Positions 8,099 to 17,548 are shown, numbered from the stretch's first letter. The stretch: DNA of 64,000 bases from CAZSRX01 sp964609675 [NCBI: uncultured Bacteroidota bacterium] (GCA_964609675.1 CAZSRX010000016.1:1-64000); one strand, 5' to 3'. The notes: generated by a model not told the origin, from the letters alone. Numbers and translations: made by a program.

Positions 8099-8390
8099 AA
8101 CGGTTGTTATGTTACATAACCGTTTTGAGAGAAAACCGTTTATAATTTATTTAATATCGAATATCCGAGGTTATCGGATACTTAATTTTATTCAACTTCC
8201 TCCGTTTCAGAGTCCAAACCATCGCTATTTCCTACGGCTATCCATATAATTACCGTTTGGGCTCTTTAGTAGTTTAAGCGGAAATTTCTTTACTCCCGGA
8301 GGATTCAAGAACGGAATTTTCACAGGCGGTTGACGGAAAAGTCAAAAGCATGCTCCGTGCAAACCGGGTCAGTACGTGCTTCTTTTTTTT
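8099..8390 (+). ncRNA. Candidate structured noncoding RNA (orientation uncertain)
   Basis: Several inverted repeats follow one another: a bulged hairpin at 8099-8124; TATCCGA/TCGGATA at 8162-8180; GAGTCCAAAC (8210-8219) with GTTTGGGCTC (8255-8264), enclosed by TCCGTTT (8201-8207) with AAGCGGA (8276-8282), or alternatively TCCTCCG (8198-8204) with CGGAGGA (8297-8303); and TTGAC/GTCAA at 8330-8345. A terminator-like hairpin and T8 run close the set on the plus strand. No tmRNA, RNase P, SRP or 6S signature was found. The repeats also exist on the minus strand, so the direction rests on the terminator alone. Confidence 0.28.
8346..8390 (+). terminator. Terminator-like hairpin with T8 tract
   Basis: AAGCATG (8346-8352) pairs with CGTGCTT (8375-8381), with one U-G pair, and is followed by C and eight T residues (8383-8390). 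It would end a plus-strand RNA about 285 bases before sucC. Confidence 0.45.
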
Positions 8391-8591
8391 CTTTCTGGTC
8401 TAATTTGTTATGGTTAAAAGAATTTCAGAAATTGTTTATGTCAACAATCGTGTCGTTTTGTAAATATTTATTATGTATAAACTTATAAAAGAAATTAATT
8501 TTTAAGGTCAAAATTTTGCTCTTCAGAAGTCCAAAAGGACAAATGATTGACCGGCTTTTTGAGCCTTTTTTGGGGGTTTATAAAAATATAG

Positions 8592-8620
8592 TTGTAATAT
8601 CTTGTTTTAGGTATTATATT
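8592..8620 (+). promoter_or_regulatory. Candidate promoter for sucC
   Basis: TTGTAA (8592-8597) and TATATT (8615-8620) are 17 bases apart. Transcription would begin near 8627, about 48 bases before the sucC ATG, which has a good GGAG at 8663-8666. Confidence 0.42.
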
Positions 8621-8674
8621 TAGCTGTTTTAATATCATTTAAGAATACTCATCAGGAAATTCGGAGAAAGAATT

Positions 8675-9886
<1,212 letters not shown>

Positions 9887-9934
9887 AGGAATTTTTTCCG
9901 CCGCCCAGGGTTGAATTTTATAAACGAGGTTATC

Positions 9935-11053
9935 ATGCATACAGGTAAAAACAACGAAATGTCCAAAGCGCATCTGAATACCATCGAAGTGACCGAGGAA
10001 CTGATACAGCAGTTGCCGAAGACCGATCTGCACTGCCACCTTGACGGCAGCTGCCGCGTGGAAACCCTGCTCGAACTCGCGCAGGAACAGAAAGTGCACC
10101 TGCCTTATAATGATTACGACAAACTGCGCGCACATCTCGAAGTCGGCGACAAGTGCAAGAATCTTGTGGACTATCTGAAGGGATTCGCGGTGACGCTGTC
10201 GGTGATGCAGGAACCCTACGCCATAGAGCGCGTGGCGTTTGAACTGGCCGAAGATGCCGCCAAGGAAAACGTCCGCTACCTTGAAGTTCGGTTTTCACCC
10301 ATTCTGCATATCAACAAGGGCAAGCGCATGACGGAGATTCTCGATTCGGTTATTCGCGGCCTGATACGCGCGGAGGCGAAATACAACATCAAGACCGGCG
10401 TGATTATTTGCGGCATGCGGAACATCAGTCCCGAAACCTCGCTGCGGCTGGCCGAACTGACCGTGGCCTACAAAAACAAGAAAGTCATGGGATTTGACCT
10501 GGCCGGGCAGGAGGACAGTTATCCGGCCAAGGAGCATCAGGAAGCCTTCGCGCTGATCCTGAAAAACAACATCAACACCACAGCGCATGCCGGCGAAGCG
10601 TACGGACCGAACAGCGTCAAACAGGCCATTCACGACTGCGGCGCGCACCGGATTGGCCACGGCACGCGGCTCATCGAGGACGGCGATCTGCTGAATTACG
10701 TCAACGACCACCGCATCCCTCTGGAAATCTGTCTCTCGAGCAACGTGCAGACCAAAGCCGTGAAGGATTATATTTCCCACCCGCTCCGGATTTATTACGA
10801 TTTCGGCCTGCGCGTGACGCTCAACACCGACAACCGGCTCATGTCGGCGACCACGGTATCGAAAGAAATTTATCTGGCGGCCAAGACGTTCAAATTCACC
10901 TTTGACGATATCTGCAACATTATTATCAACGGTTTTAAGAGCACCTTTCTGCCATACCGCGACCGCGTCGTGCTGCTGAATCAGGCCCTGGCCGAACTCC
11001 ATCACTTCGGATTTGGTTCGAATTATATGGATACCAAAGCCGCCTCCACATAA
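9935..11053 (+). CDS. add: Adenosine deaminase
   Basis: Converts adenosine (or deoxyadenosine) to inosine in purine salvage. The 372-residue TIM-barrel metal hydrolase shows the zinc motif H33-x-H35 in TDLHCHLDG, then TAHAGE, IGHGTRL and CLSSNVQT. The last metal motif reads NTDNRLMS in place of the more common NTDDP; as I recall, this variant also occurs in some actinobacterial enzymes. The ATG at 9935 is used because ACGAGG lies five bases before it; the upstream start at 9911 has none. It follows sucC by 48 bases without a terminator, so the two may be co-transcribed. An adenine or N6-methyladenosine substrate cannot be fully excluded. Confidence 0.9.
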   Translation: MHTGKNNEMSKAHLNTIEVTEELIQQLPKTDLHCHLDGSCRVETLLELAQEQKVHLPYNDYDKLRAHLEVGDKCKNLVDYLKGFAVTLSVMQEPYAIERVAFELAEDAAKENVRYLEVRFSPILHINKGKRMTEILDSVIRGLIRAEAKYNIKTGVIICGMRNISPETSLRLAELTVAYKNKKVMGFDLAGQEDSYPAKEHQEAFALILKNNINTTAHAGEAYGPNSVKQAIHDCGAHRIGHGTRLIEDGDLLNYVNDHRIPLEICLSSNVQTKAVKDYISHPLRIYYDFGLRVTLNTDNRLMSATTVSKEIYLAAKTFKFTFDDICNIIINGFKSTFLPYRDRVVLLNQALAELHHFGFGSNYMDTKAAST

Positions 11054-11140
11054 ACCGGCTGGCCCGATACCTTCGCATGGTTTTTGAACTTCGTGCAGCC
11101 GGCAACGCAACCGCTCGGGCTCTACCCTCGTGAAAGCGCC

Positions 11141-12034
11141 GTGAATTACCTTCTGGAACAATTTCTCGATTATCTGGCCATTGAGAAAAATCTGTCGGCA
11201 AACACCATCGATTCCTACCGGCTCGATATCCGCCGATACCTGCAGTTTGCGGAACACCAACGGCAACGCGCGTCGGTGGAGGACATTACGGATCAAGACA
11301 TTTCCGCTTTCGTGCATCTGCTGGACGAACTGGGACTGGCGGCGCGGAGCGTGGCGCGCAATCTATCCGCGATACGCACGTTCCACAAATTCCTGATGAA
11401 CGAAGAAATCACGGATCATGATCCAACCGCATTGGTCGAGTTGCCGAAACTGCCCAAGGCCCTGCCGCCGGTGCTGGAGGTCCACGAAGTGGAGTTAATT
11501 CTGGAACAGCCCGATACGCTGCAGTATTTGGGCCTACGCGACCGCGCCATGCTGGAACTGCTTTACGCCTGCGGCCTCAGGATATCCGAACTGCTCGGAC
11601 TAACGCAGAACCAGTTCCAGCCGGAGTCGGGATTCATCCGCGTGATGGGGAAAGGGTCCAAGGAACGCTTAGTGCCGGTGGGAAAAATCGCCATCGACTG
11701 GGTGGTGAGGTATCAGGAAAAAGTCCGGCCGAAATTCGTCCAAGCCGACGCGGCGAACGATATTTTATTTCTGAATGCGCAGGGTAAGAAGATGAGCCGG
11801 ATGGGATTCTGGAAGATTCTGAGAAAATACGTCACGCAGGCCGGTATCGAAAAGGCCATCACGCCGCATACGTTCCGGCATTCCTTCGCCACGCATCTGC
11901 TCGAAGGCGGCGCCGACCTCCGCGTCGTTCAGGAATTGCTGGGCCATTCCGACATCGCTACCACGCAGATTTATACCCATATTGACCGCGAATACCTCAA
12001 AGAAGTGCATCACACCTATCATCCGCGGAAGTAA
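11141..12034 (+). CDS. xerD: Site-specific tyrosine recombinase XerD
   Basis: XerD with XerC resolves chromosome dimers at dif. Starting from GTG at 11141 gives 297 residues, almost exactly the family length, and an N terminus ([18 protein letters not shown]) that aligns with known XerD proteins; a TTG at 11084 would add an unrelated 19 residues. The SAM-like core-binding domain covers about 5-90. The catalytic set is complete: R147 (GLRISEL), K171 ([11 protein letters not shown]), H243 and R246 (PHTFRHSF), H269 (LLGHSD) and the nucleophile Y278 (TQIYTH). The ending HHTYHPRK favours XerD over XerC. It sits among housekeeping genes with no sign of a mobile element. Confidence 0.93.
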   Translation: MNYLLEQFLDYLAIEKNLSANTIDSYRLDIRRYLQFAEHQRQRASVEDITDQDISAFVHLLDELGLAARSVARNLSAIRTFHKFLMNEEITDHDPTALVELPKLPKALPPVLEVHEVELILEQPDTLQYLGLRDRAMLELLYACGLRISELLGLTQNQFQPESGFIRVMGKGSKERLVPVGKIAIDWVVRYQEKVRPKFVQADAANDILFLNAQGKKMSRMGFWKILRKYVTQAGIEKAITPHTFRHSFATHLLEGGADLRVVQELLGHSDIATTQIYTHIDREYLKEVHHTYHPRK

Positions 12035-12275
12035 AAAACCGCTGTCAATCCCTGATGCGGCAGAACCGAAATGCATACGGTACCACGGATAACCGCATGG
12101 ACCCAGCGGATATTTAATTTGACAGCAACGGGCGTTTTATGTTTTTGCGGTAAATGGATCCAATCTCAAACCGTAGATGGTAATGGATAGCGCCTAACGG
12201 TATCTTGTTGACGAAAAGGCGTCACCGAGCGTCGGGTCTATAAAAATACATGGCCGCATCCCTTAGGGATTTGTT

Positions 12276-12797
12276 TTAATCCATAATCAACTGATCTTCG
12301 ATTCTTTCATCGAACACCGAAAATCCGTTTTGGATATAATTTCGCAGCGCATTGGGATGGTCGCGGTCATTCGTATGCAGCCACAACCGTCGCGGATTGC
12401 ATGTCCATGCCTGCCGGATGGTCCACTTCAGGAAGTAACTGCCTAAACCCCGACCGCGGAACTCCGGCATCAATCCGAAGTATTTGATTTCAATAGACGG
12501 ACTTTCACGGCCGTCCAGTTCCACGAAACCGGCAGGAACGCCGCGGGCGTAGAGTACGTAAATGGATACCATTTCATGGCCGATAATATCCATGAGTTCC
12601 TTGTCCGTCAGCGCTTTGCGGTCTGCCCAGCCCACATCATGGCCAACCGCATGATACAGATAGCGGTAGAAGCTCACCGTTATGGCTTCGGCGCGCATGA
12701 CGGTAATACCCGGAGGATCGGACAAATCGATCATCGGCGCGCTTTTCATTTCCAGATACGTTACGCGGGTCTTGACCGTTGCAGGTGTTGAATGCAT
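12276..12797 (-). CDS. GNAT-family N-acetyltransferase
   Basis: A 173-residue acyl-CoA-dependent acetyltransferase of the GNAT fold. The acetyl-CoA pyrophosphate loop is visible as FRGRGLGSYFL. It is preceded by the beta4 strand (SIEIKYFGLMPE) and followed by WLHTNDRDHPNALRNYIQNGF, which is typical of the C-terminal part. The substrate is unknown. The ATG at 12797 is preferred to a TTG three codons upstream; neither has a strong ribosome binding site. It stands alone, reads toward xerD, and has no informative neighbour. Confidence 0.85.
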   Translation of the reverse strand: MHSTPATVKTRVTYLEMKSAPMIDLSDPPGITVMRAEAITVSFYRYLYHAVGHDVGWADRKALTDKELMDIIGHEMVSIYVLYARGVPAGFVELDGRESPSIEIKYFGLMPEFRGRGLGSYFLKWTIRQAWTCNPRRLWLHTNDRDHPNALRNYIQNGFSVFDERIEDQLIMD

Positions 12798-12886
12798 GAC
12801 AGACAATGTTTTTTCGGTTAAATTTTAGCCGTTGGATAACAGCGTTCAGCGATAATACCGTTTTGAGTCTGCATTATGTTCTTGTC

Positions 12887-13435
12887 TTATTTTAGAAAAT
12901 CTCTGATATACATTTCTACCGTGCGGACCTCCGGAATCCCTAGAAAACCTACTTTACGGCTGATGGTGTTTTTATCGGAATCGGTTGTGAATTCGGTACG
13001 GAAATACAGATGGCCGCTGCCGTCGGCTTTTTCCACCCGTTCGATATTTTTTATTTCTGCGGGACCGTAGGCGGTTACTTTTTTAGTGCTGCCGCTCAAA
13101 TCGATGATCAACGCGCGACGATCGGTAACGGCATACAGCGTCATTCCCGCTTTTCTGGCTTTCAGGATCGGTGATGCCAGAAGATAAATACCAATAGCGA
13201 CGAATGGTAATCCGAAGAGCGGGAATACAAAACGAAAAAGGCCCTCCGTGTCGGATGTAATCCAGAAAGACATGGCCGTCCATCCGACGGAAAACAGCGT
13301 CCAGGGTATTCCAAATAAGAATAGCGGCAGCGCTTCTTTCGAAAATTCCTGGGGCGCAGGCTGTCCATACCAAACGGCATGTTCGCCATGCAACAATTCG
13401 CCGTTTACGATGGTCTGCATTTCAAAAGGGTCCAT
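12887..13435 (-). CDS. Bacterial PH-domain membrane protein
   Basis: A 182-residue protein with two hydrophobic helices (about 37-58 and 66-90) followed by a cytoplasmic bacterial pleckstrin-homology-like domain. The strand YAVTDRRALII is typical of YdbT/bPH2-type proteins. Such proteins are widespread membrane proteins of unknown function. The ATG at 13435 is chosen because GGAGG lies five bases upstream; the earlier ATG at 13453 has no such site. It is transcribed away from the FAD-linked oxidase gene across a 142-base gap. No function is claimed. Confidence 0.72.
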   Translation of the reverse strand: MDPFEMQTIVNGELLHGEHAVWYGQPAPQEFSKEALPLFLFGIPWTLFSVGWTAMSFWITSDTEGLFRFVFPLFGLPFVAIGIYLLASPILKARKAGMTLYAVTDRRALIIDLSGSTKKVTAYGPAEIKNIERVEKADGSGHLYFRTEFTTDSDKNTISRKVGFLGIPEVRTVEMYIRDFLK

Positions 13436-13577
13436 ACATGCCTCCGATTCCATCAGGTGATATTTTATTCTTTGGCGGTTGCACCGGGTGTTGTTTCGCG
13501 AACGGGGTCATAAAATACTTATTGATTTCAACATTCGGCCTTATTAAGTTTCGCCAACAAAAAATAAAGAAAAAAAA

Positions 13578-14969
13578 ATGAATTTGAAATCAATTTTTTT
13601 AGAAGTTCTCAATGCGGACCGGATACGGGATGACGCGGAAACGCTTGCCGAATACGGCAAGGATCGGACAAAAGACTACGCACCCGATGCCGGATTAGTG
13701 GTATTTCCGAAAACGCCGCAGGAAGTGCAGGATATCGTCCGAATTGCCTATGAAAGAAACATTCCGCTCGTGCCGTCGGGAGGCCGCACGGGGTATGCCG
13801 CCGGCGCCGTTGCCAGAAACAGGGAAGTCGTGATATCGCTGGAGAAAATGAATGCGATCACCGCGATCGATGTCGAAGGCGGCGTCGTCCGTTGCGAGGC
13901 GGGCGTGATTCTGGAGAATCTGCAGAACGCCGTGGCCGAAGAAGGCATGTATCTGCCGCTGGATTTCGCGGCGCGCGGCAGTTGTCAGATCGGCGGATGC
14001 CTGTCCACCAACGCCGGCGGGCTGAAGGTCCTGAAATACGGCATGACCCGCGATTTAGTCCTCGGATTGGAGGCCGTGATTGCTAACGGGGAATGGCTGA
14101 CGCTGAACGAAGGGTTATATAAAAACAACGCCGGCTATGATCTCAAACAGTTATTCATTGGCGCGGAGGGCACGCTTGGCATCATTACCCAGGTTGCGCT
14201 TAAAATAGTGCCGCCGCCGAAACGCCTGCAGGCCGCTCTGCTGGCCGTCACTAACTTTGTGGCTATCCTGGCCATCCTGAAAGCGGCCAAACTCAGAGCG
14301 CTGGACATCACCGCGTTTGAATTTTTCACGGAAGCCGGGCTGAAAGCGGTTCTGGAGCATATCCCGGATGCGCGCAATCCGTTTGATGGTTTTTATCCTT
14401 TTTATGTCCTGCTTGAAATCGACGCGGGAACCGACGGCGATGCACTTTCCGGATTTCTGGAAGCTCTCGCGGAAAAAGAAATGGTTGCCGACGGGACTAT
14501 CGCTTCCGGATCCGCACAATTCAAAGCCCTGTGGGGACTGCGGGAAAATATTTCCGAAAGCATCAGCCGGCTCGGCCATTTTCATAAAAACGATATTTCG
14601 GTTCCCGTCTCTTCGCTGAGCCGGTTTATTCCGGAGTTTGAGGAACTCATACGGACAAGCTACCGCGGTTTTGAGGTGCTGTTTTTCGGCCATATCGGCG
14701 ACGGCAATATTCATGTAAACGTGATTGACCGCACGCGGCGTCCGCCCGAAGAATTTTTGTCCCTGGCCGCGGAACTGGATAAACAAATGGCTGAGAAAGT
14801 GTGCGCCTACGGCGGTAGTATCAGCGCCGAGCACGGGATCGGCCTTCTCAAGAAAAACCTGCTCCCGTACCAGCGCAATGCGCTTCAACTGGAACTGATG
14901 CGCTCCGTGAAACGTATTTTTGATCCGAAAAACCTATTTAATCCGGGAAAAATCATCGACATGAAATAA
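13578..14969 (+). CDS. FAD-binding oxidase/dehydrogenase of the GlcD/D-lactate dehydrogenase type
   Basis: A 463-residue flavoprotein of the vanillyl-alcohol-oxidase superfamily that oxidises a 2-hydroxyacid such as D-lactate, glycolate or D-2-hydroxyglutarate. The FAD-binding domain shows PLVPSGGRTGYAAG near residues 61-75, then QIGGCLSTNAGG and FIGAEGTLGIIT. The C-terminal domain has HIGDGNIHVNV, a likely metal or substrate site, and AEHGIG just before the end. No GlcE or GlcF subunit and no iron-sulfur domain are adjacent, so the enzyme may act alone or with a distant partner. The substrate cannot be fixed from sequence. The A-rich leader has only a weak ribosome binding site. Confidence 0.88.
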   Translation: MNLKSIFLEVLNADRIRDDAETLAEYGKDRTKDYAPDAGLVVFPKTPQEVQDIVRIAYERNIPLVPSGGRTGYAAGAVARNREVVISLEKMNAITAIDVEGGVVRCEAGVILENLQNAVAEEGMYLPLDFAARGSCQIGGCLSTNAGGLKVLKYGMTRDLVLGLEAVIANGEWLTLNEGLYKNNAGYDLKQLFIGAEGTLGIITQVALKIVPPPKRLQAALLAVTNFVAILAILKAAKLRALDITAFEFFTEAGLKAVLEHIPDARNPFDGFYPFYVLLEIDAGTDGDALSGFLEALAEKEMVADGTIASGSAQFKALWGLRENISESISRLGHFHKNDISVPVSSLSRFIPEFEELIRTSYRGFEVLFFGHIGDGNIHVNVIDRTRRPPEEFLSLAAELDKQMAEKVCAYGGSISAEHGIGLLKKNLLPYQRNALQLELMRSVKRIFDPKNLFNPGKIIDMK

Positions 14970-14971
14970 AA

Positions 14972-15021
14972 AAATCCCGCGACGGATACGCATCGGTTTT
15001 TTCGCATCCGTTGCGGGATTT
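14972..15021. terminator. Terminator between convergent genes
   Basis: AAATCCCGC (14972-14980) and GCGGGATTT (15013-15021) form the base of a long stem continued by ACGGAT/ATCCGT with one mismatch. On the minus strand the stem is followed by a run of T, so it ends the gene at 15035-15391. It may also serve the oxidase gene from the other side. Confidence 0.75.
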
Positions 15022-15034
15022 GCAAGGCCGCGGC

Positions 15035-15391
15035 TTACGGCTGTTCCGGCGGATTTTTCTTTACGTGCGCTTTCTCAAGGCCGAACGACAGGATGAGCGC
15101 AAGACCGCTGAACAGGAAAATCAGGGCTAGCGTCATTTCTTCGCTGACATAGTACGGGAACAGACTGCGGATGAACAAGGCCAGACCGATGCCGATCAGA
15201 ACAAGCCCCCACTTGATGGAGCTTAACGCCAGGTCCGCCACGGGCTTGATATATAAATATTTTATCCGTTCGTCCACCATGTTTTGAGCGATCAGTTTGC
15301 GCCGGAGATTGTTATCTGAAATAATCTTGACAATTAAAACTACCAGGGCAAAAAAACCCAGCGGTACCAGAATTTCAACGACATGGGCCAT
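15035..15391 (-). CDS. Small membrane protein (DUF6249-like)
   Basis: A 118-residue protein with three hydrophobic segments: about 6-24 (ILVPLGFFALVVLIVKII), 58-76 and 84-103. The N-terminal EILVPLGFF resembles the small DUF6249-type proteins often found beside ECF sigma factors; that assignment is from memory of the family pattern and is tentative. AAGGAG precedes the ATG. It is divergent from the ECF sigma/anti-sigma pair, with a promoter candidate in each direction and an inverted repeat between them, which suggests shared control. Function unknown. Confidence 0.65.
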   Translation of the reverse strand: MAHVVEILVPLGFFALVVLIVKIISDNNLRRKLIAQNMVDERIKYLYIKPVADLALSSIKWGLVLIGIGLALFIRSLFPYYVSEEMTLALIFLFSGLALILSFGLEKAHVKKNPPEQP

Positions 15392-15410
15392 AAAATACTC
15401 CTTATTTAAA

Positions 15411-15439
15411 ATGATATGATTTTGTCATACTTACTGCAA
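15411..15439 (-). promoter_or_regulatory. Promoter for the small membrane protein
   Basis: Minus-strand TTGCAG (15439-15434) is followed after 17 bases by TATCAT (15416-15411). Transcription would start near 15404, leaving a short leader that carries the AAGGAG ribosome binding site. Confidence 0.5.
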
Positions 15440-15460
15440 TCTGACCGCTGAATCGGAAAA

Positions 15461-15492
15461 AAGTTGCATTTATTGCTGTTTGCAACTTATAT
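15461..15492 (+). promoter_or_regulatory. Promoter and overlapping inverted repeat upstream of the ECF sigma gene
   Basis: AAGTTGCA (15461-15468) and TGCAACTT (15481-15488) are a perfect inverted repeat with a 12-base spacer. TTGCAT (15464-15469) and TTATAT (15487-15492) are 17 bases apart and make a sigma70-type promoter within the repeat. A dimeric regulator bound here would cover the promoter. The classical ECF pairing (GCAACTT with CGTC at 15499) has a spacer of only 12 bases and is less likely. Confidence 0.42.
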
Positions 15493-15539
15493 TAAAATCG
15501 TCGGTCTGATATACCAGTTGCCAGTAATGCAAGGTGGAT

Positions 15540-16151
15540 ATGACGGATTACCGACCGGTTATAGAAGCGGTTTTAAAAGGAAACCTTGATGATTTTAAAA
15601 TCATCATCGATGCGCATCAGGCGCTGGTCACACAGATTGTTTTCCGGATGATTCAGAATCCCGCGGACCGCGAAGAACTCGGACAGGAAATATTTGTTAA
15701 GATTTATAAAAATTTATCCGGGTTTCAGTTTAATGCTAAACTCTCCACCTGGATTGCGCGGATTGCCTATAACAACTGCGTCAATTATCTGAAAAAAAAG
15801 AAAGCAATGCTCTATACCGATTTTAAAATAGCCGATGCCGACCCGGAAGATGACGAGGCGTCCTTTTTTGAGGAATCCATCAGCGCGGATTACTGGAGTA
15901 CGACCGAGTCACCGGATCAACCGTTAATCAGACGGGAGACTTCGGAGGCGCTTTCCCGTTCCATGGAATCCCTGCCGGCAGTGTACCGTACCATTGTTAC
16001 GCTCTATCATGTTCAGGAAATGAGTTATCAGGAAATCAGCGGCATCACGAACCTGCCGGAAGGCACAGTGAAAAGTTATCTGTTTCGCGCGCGCCGAATG
16101 TTAAAAGAAAAATTATTATCCCAGTATCACCATGAGGATTTGAGCGTATGA
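15540..16151 (+). CDS. ECF-subfamily RNA polymerase sigma factor
   Basis: A 203-residue sigma70-family alternative factor. Region 2 (about 10-85) includes REELGQEIFVKIYKNLSGF and WIARIAYNNCVNYLKKK. Region 4 (about 135-190) includes MESLPAVYRTIVTLYHVQEMSYQEIS and GTVKSYLFRARRMLKEKL. The linker is longer and more acidic than usual (ADADPEDDEASFFEE). The ATG at 15540 is preferred because AAGG lies five bases before it; a GTG at 15534 would overlap that site. The stop overlaps the anti-sigma start by four bases (ATGA), which implies coupled synthesis of sigma and its inhibitor. Confidence 0.93.
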   Translation: MTDYRPVIEAVLKGNLDDFKIIIDAHQALVTQIVFRMIQNPADREELGQEIFVKIYKNLSGFQFNAKLSTWIARIAYNNCVNYLKKKKAMLYTDFKIADADPEDDEASFFEESISADYWSTTESPDQPLIRRETSEALSRSMESLPAVYRTIVTLYHVQEMSYQEISGITNLPEGTVKSYLFRARRMLKEKLLSQYHHEDLSV

Positions 16152-16639
16152 ATCATTTAACTGACCGGGAAATACAGGATAGCCTGAGTGCGGATCCCCA
16201 GTCTATTAAGGAACCTGCACGCGCGCACCTGTTGACCTGCGAACTTTGCCGCGAACGGCTGGCATGGTACCGCGGACTAGCCCTCAGACTGAAAGAACCG
16301 CCGGCCGTTCAGTTTTCGCCCGCGTTTGCGGAGAACGTCCTCCGGACGATTCAGACGCAGAATGAAAGCCGGCTATTCTGGTTTGAACAGGCGCTGACGG
16401 GGGGGTGTATCATTCTTGGGATCATTCTCGCATCCGTTTACATCGACTGGTCGTTTGTTAAAACATGGATAAATCAAGCGGCCGCGCTGGTGGCGCTCAT
16501 CCCGTCACCGATTGCCGGGAGCGGATACAGCAAACTAGGGGTTTATCTGATATTTATCGCGGTTTTGCTGTGTGTTTTTAAAATTGCCGACCGCATTTGG
16601 ACCCGACAGCGCGTCAGTTATCATAAACCAATTTATTAA
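16148..16639 (+). CDS. Zinc-binding membrane anti-sigma factor
   Basis: A 163-residue protein whose N-terminal cytoplasmic part carries the ZAS motif H27-x3-C31-x2-C34 (HLLTCELC), as in anti-sigma factors that hold ECF sigmas inactive. Two hydrophobic helices follow (about 82-99 and 130-146), so it is an inner-membrane protein with a short external loop and a basic cytoplasmic tail. Translational overlap with the sigma gene supports the pairing. The inducing signal is unknown. The next gene, alkD-like, starts three bases after the stop, which makes it part of the same unit. Confidence 0.85.
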   Translation: MNHLTDREIQDSLSADPQSIKEPARAHLLTCELCRERLAWYRGLALRLKEPPAVQFSPAFAENVLRTIQTQNESRLFWFEQALTGGCIILGIILASVYIDWSFVKTWINQAAALVALIPSPIAGSGYSKLGVYLIFIAVLLCVFKIADRIWTRQRVSYHKPIY

Positions 16640-16642
16640 GCG

Positions 16643-17326
16643 ATGACCTGCGAAGAAATATTAAAGAAACTGGAATCGTCCGGCACCGAAAAAAACCGGC
16701 AGAAACTGCAGACTTTAGGCGCAGGCAATAGCGTCTTCGGTGTCAGCGAATCCAACCTGAAAAAATTGGCCGAGAAAACAGGCCCCAATCATGAACTTGG
16801 CCTTCAGCTGTGGGATAGCGGCTTCATCGAAGCGCAACGGTTGGCGACCATGATCATCGAGCCTGCCCGCCTGACTCCGGACGACATGGATCGAATGGTA
16901 GCGACGATAACGTATTATGAGGTTGCCGATGCGTTTGTAAAAAATGTAGTCGTTCAAACGCCGCATATCCTTCCGAAAATGAAATTATGGATTCAATCTG
17001 AAAAGGAATACATCAAGCGCTGCGGTTATACTCTGCTGGCGCTTCTGGCCGAAGCGGTGCCATCGCCGATTACCAACGAGGAGTGGCTGGAATATATTTA
17101 TACCATCGAAAAAGAAATTTCCACTTCGCCTAACCGGTCCCGCGAGGCGATGAACGCCGCCCTGATAGCCATCGGCAAACGCAACAAGTTGTTGAACATG
17201 GAGGCGCTGATCATCGGTATGCGGATGGGACGAATAATCATCGAACACGGCGGCAAGGAAGTCCGGACGCCCTATGCGATGGATATACTCGGCGAGAAAA
17301 AGCTAAAACAGTCGTTTTTAGAATAA
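16643..17326 (+). CDS. DNA alkylation repair protein (AlkD-like)
   Basis: A 227-residue all-helical HEAT-like repeat protein of the AlkC/AlkD superfamily, DNA glycosylases that remove alkylated bases without base flipping. Recognisable parts are the N-terminal GAGNSVFGVSESNLKKLAEK (GVS motif), ELGLQLWDSGFIEAQRLATM and MNAALIAIGKRN. It begins three bases after the anti-sigma stop, so it is probably co-transcribed with an ECF sigma factor. An alkylation or stress response is an attractive but unproven reading. Several AlkD-like proteins lack glycosylase activity, so the activity is not certain. Confidence 0.82.
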   Translation: MTCEEILKKLESSGTEKNRQKLQTLGAGNSVFGVSESNLKKLAEKTGPNHELGLQLWDSGFIEAQRLATMIIEPARLTPDDMDRMVATITYYEVADAFVKNVVVQTPHILPKMKLWIQSEKEYIKRCGYTLLALLAEAVPSPITNEEWLEYIYTIEKEISTSPNRSREAMNAALIAIGKRNKLLNMEALIIGMRMGRIIIEHGGKEVRTPYAMDILGEKKLKQSFLE

Positions 17327-17436
17327 CCGAAAGTCACCGGTATTATCCCTCCTCCGGTGCCGGTAATCAAAACAGCAACATTTCTTTTTTAAGCGAAAAA
17401 TATTTTCATCAAACAATTGATTAACAGCGGGTACCT

Positions 17437-17463
17437 GCCGACACGGCATCGATGCGTGTCGGC
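17437..17463. repeat. Near-perfect 27-bp palindrome
   Basis: GCCGACAC (17437-17444) and GTGTCGGC (17456-17463) are perfect complements, and the 11-base centre contains the self-complementary GCATCGATGC. No T-run follows on either strand, so a protein-binding operator is as likely as a terminator. It lies between the alkD-like gene and the candidate promoter of the sensor kinase gene. Confidence 0.5.
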
Positions 17464-17520
17464 GCCAATTACTTACTCCAATAACATGCCATTGATCGGT
17501 CGTCAAGGCGGCGGCGTGTC

Positions 17521-17548
17521 TTGACATTTAAAAAAAATCAATTATTTT
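17521..17548 (+). promoter_or_regulatory. Candidate promoter for the LytS/LytR-type pair
   Basis: TTGACA (17521-17526) matches the -35 consensus and TATTTT (17543-17548) follows after 16 bases. The transcript would start near 17556, just ahead of AGGGAG at 17561-17566. Confidence 0.42.

Noticed and set aside
7638-8674. tmRNA, RNase P RNA, SRP RNA, 6S RNA or a SAM riboswitch in the msrB-sucC gap
   Set aside because: The conserved core sequences of these families that I know were looked for on both strands and not found; only generic hairpins could be supported.
11141-12034. Tyrosine recombinase as the integrase of a mobile element
   Set aside because: Length, complete XerD features and C terminus fit the housekeeping enzyme, and no attachment repeats, tRNA or phage genes lie nearby.
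15481-15502. Autoregulated ECF promoter (GCAACTT with CGTC)
   Set aside because: The spacer is about 12 bases, shorter than the roughly 16 usual for ECF promoters; a sigma70-type pair with 17-base spacing fits better.
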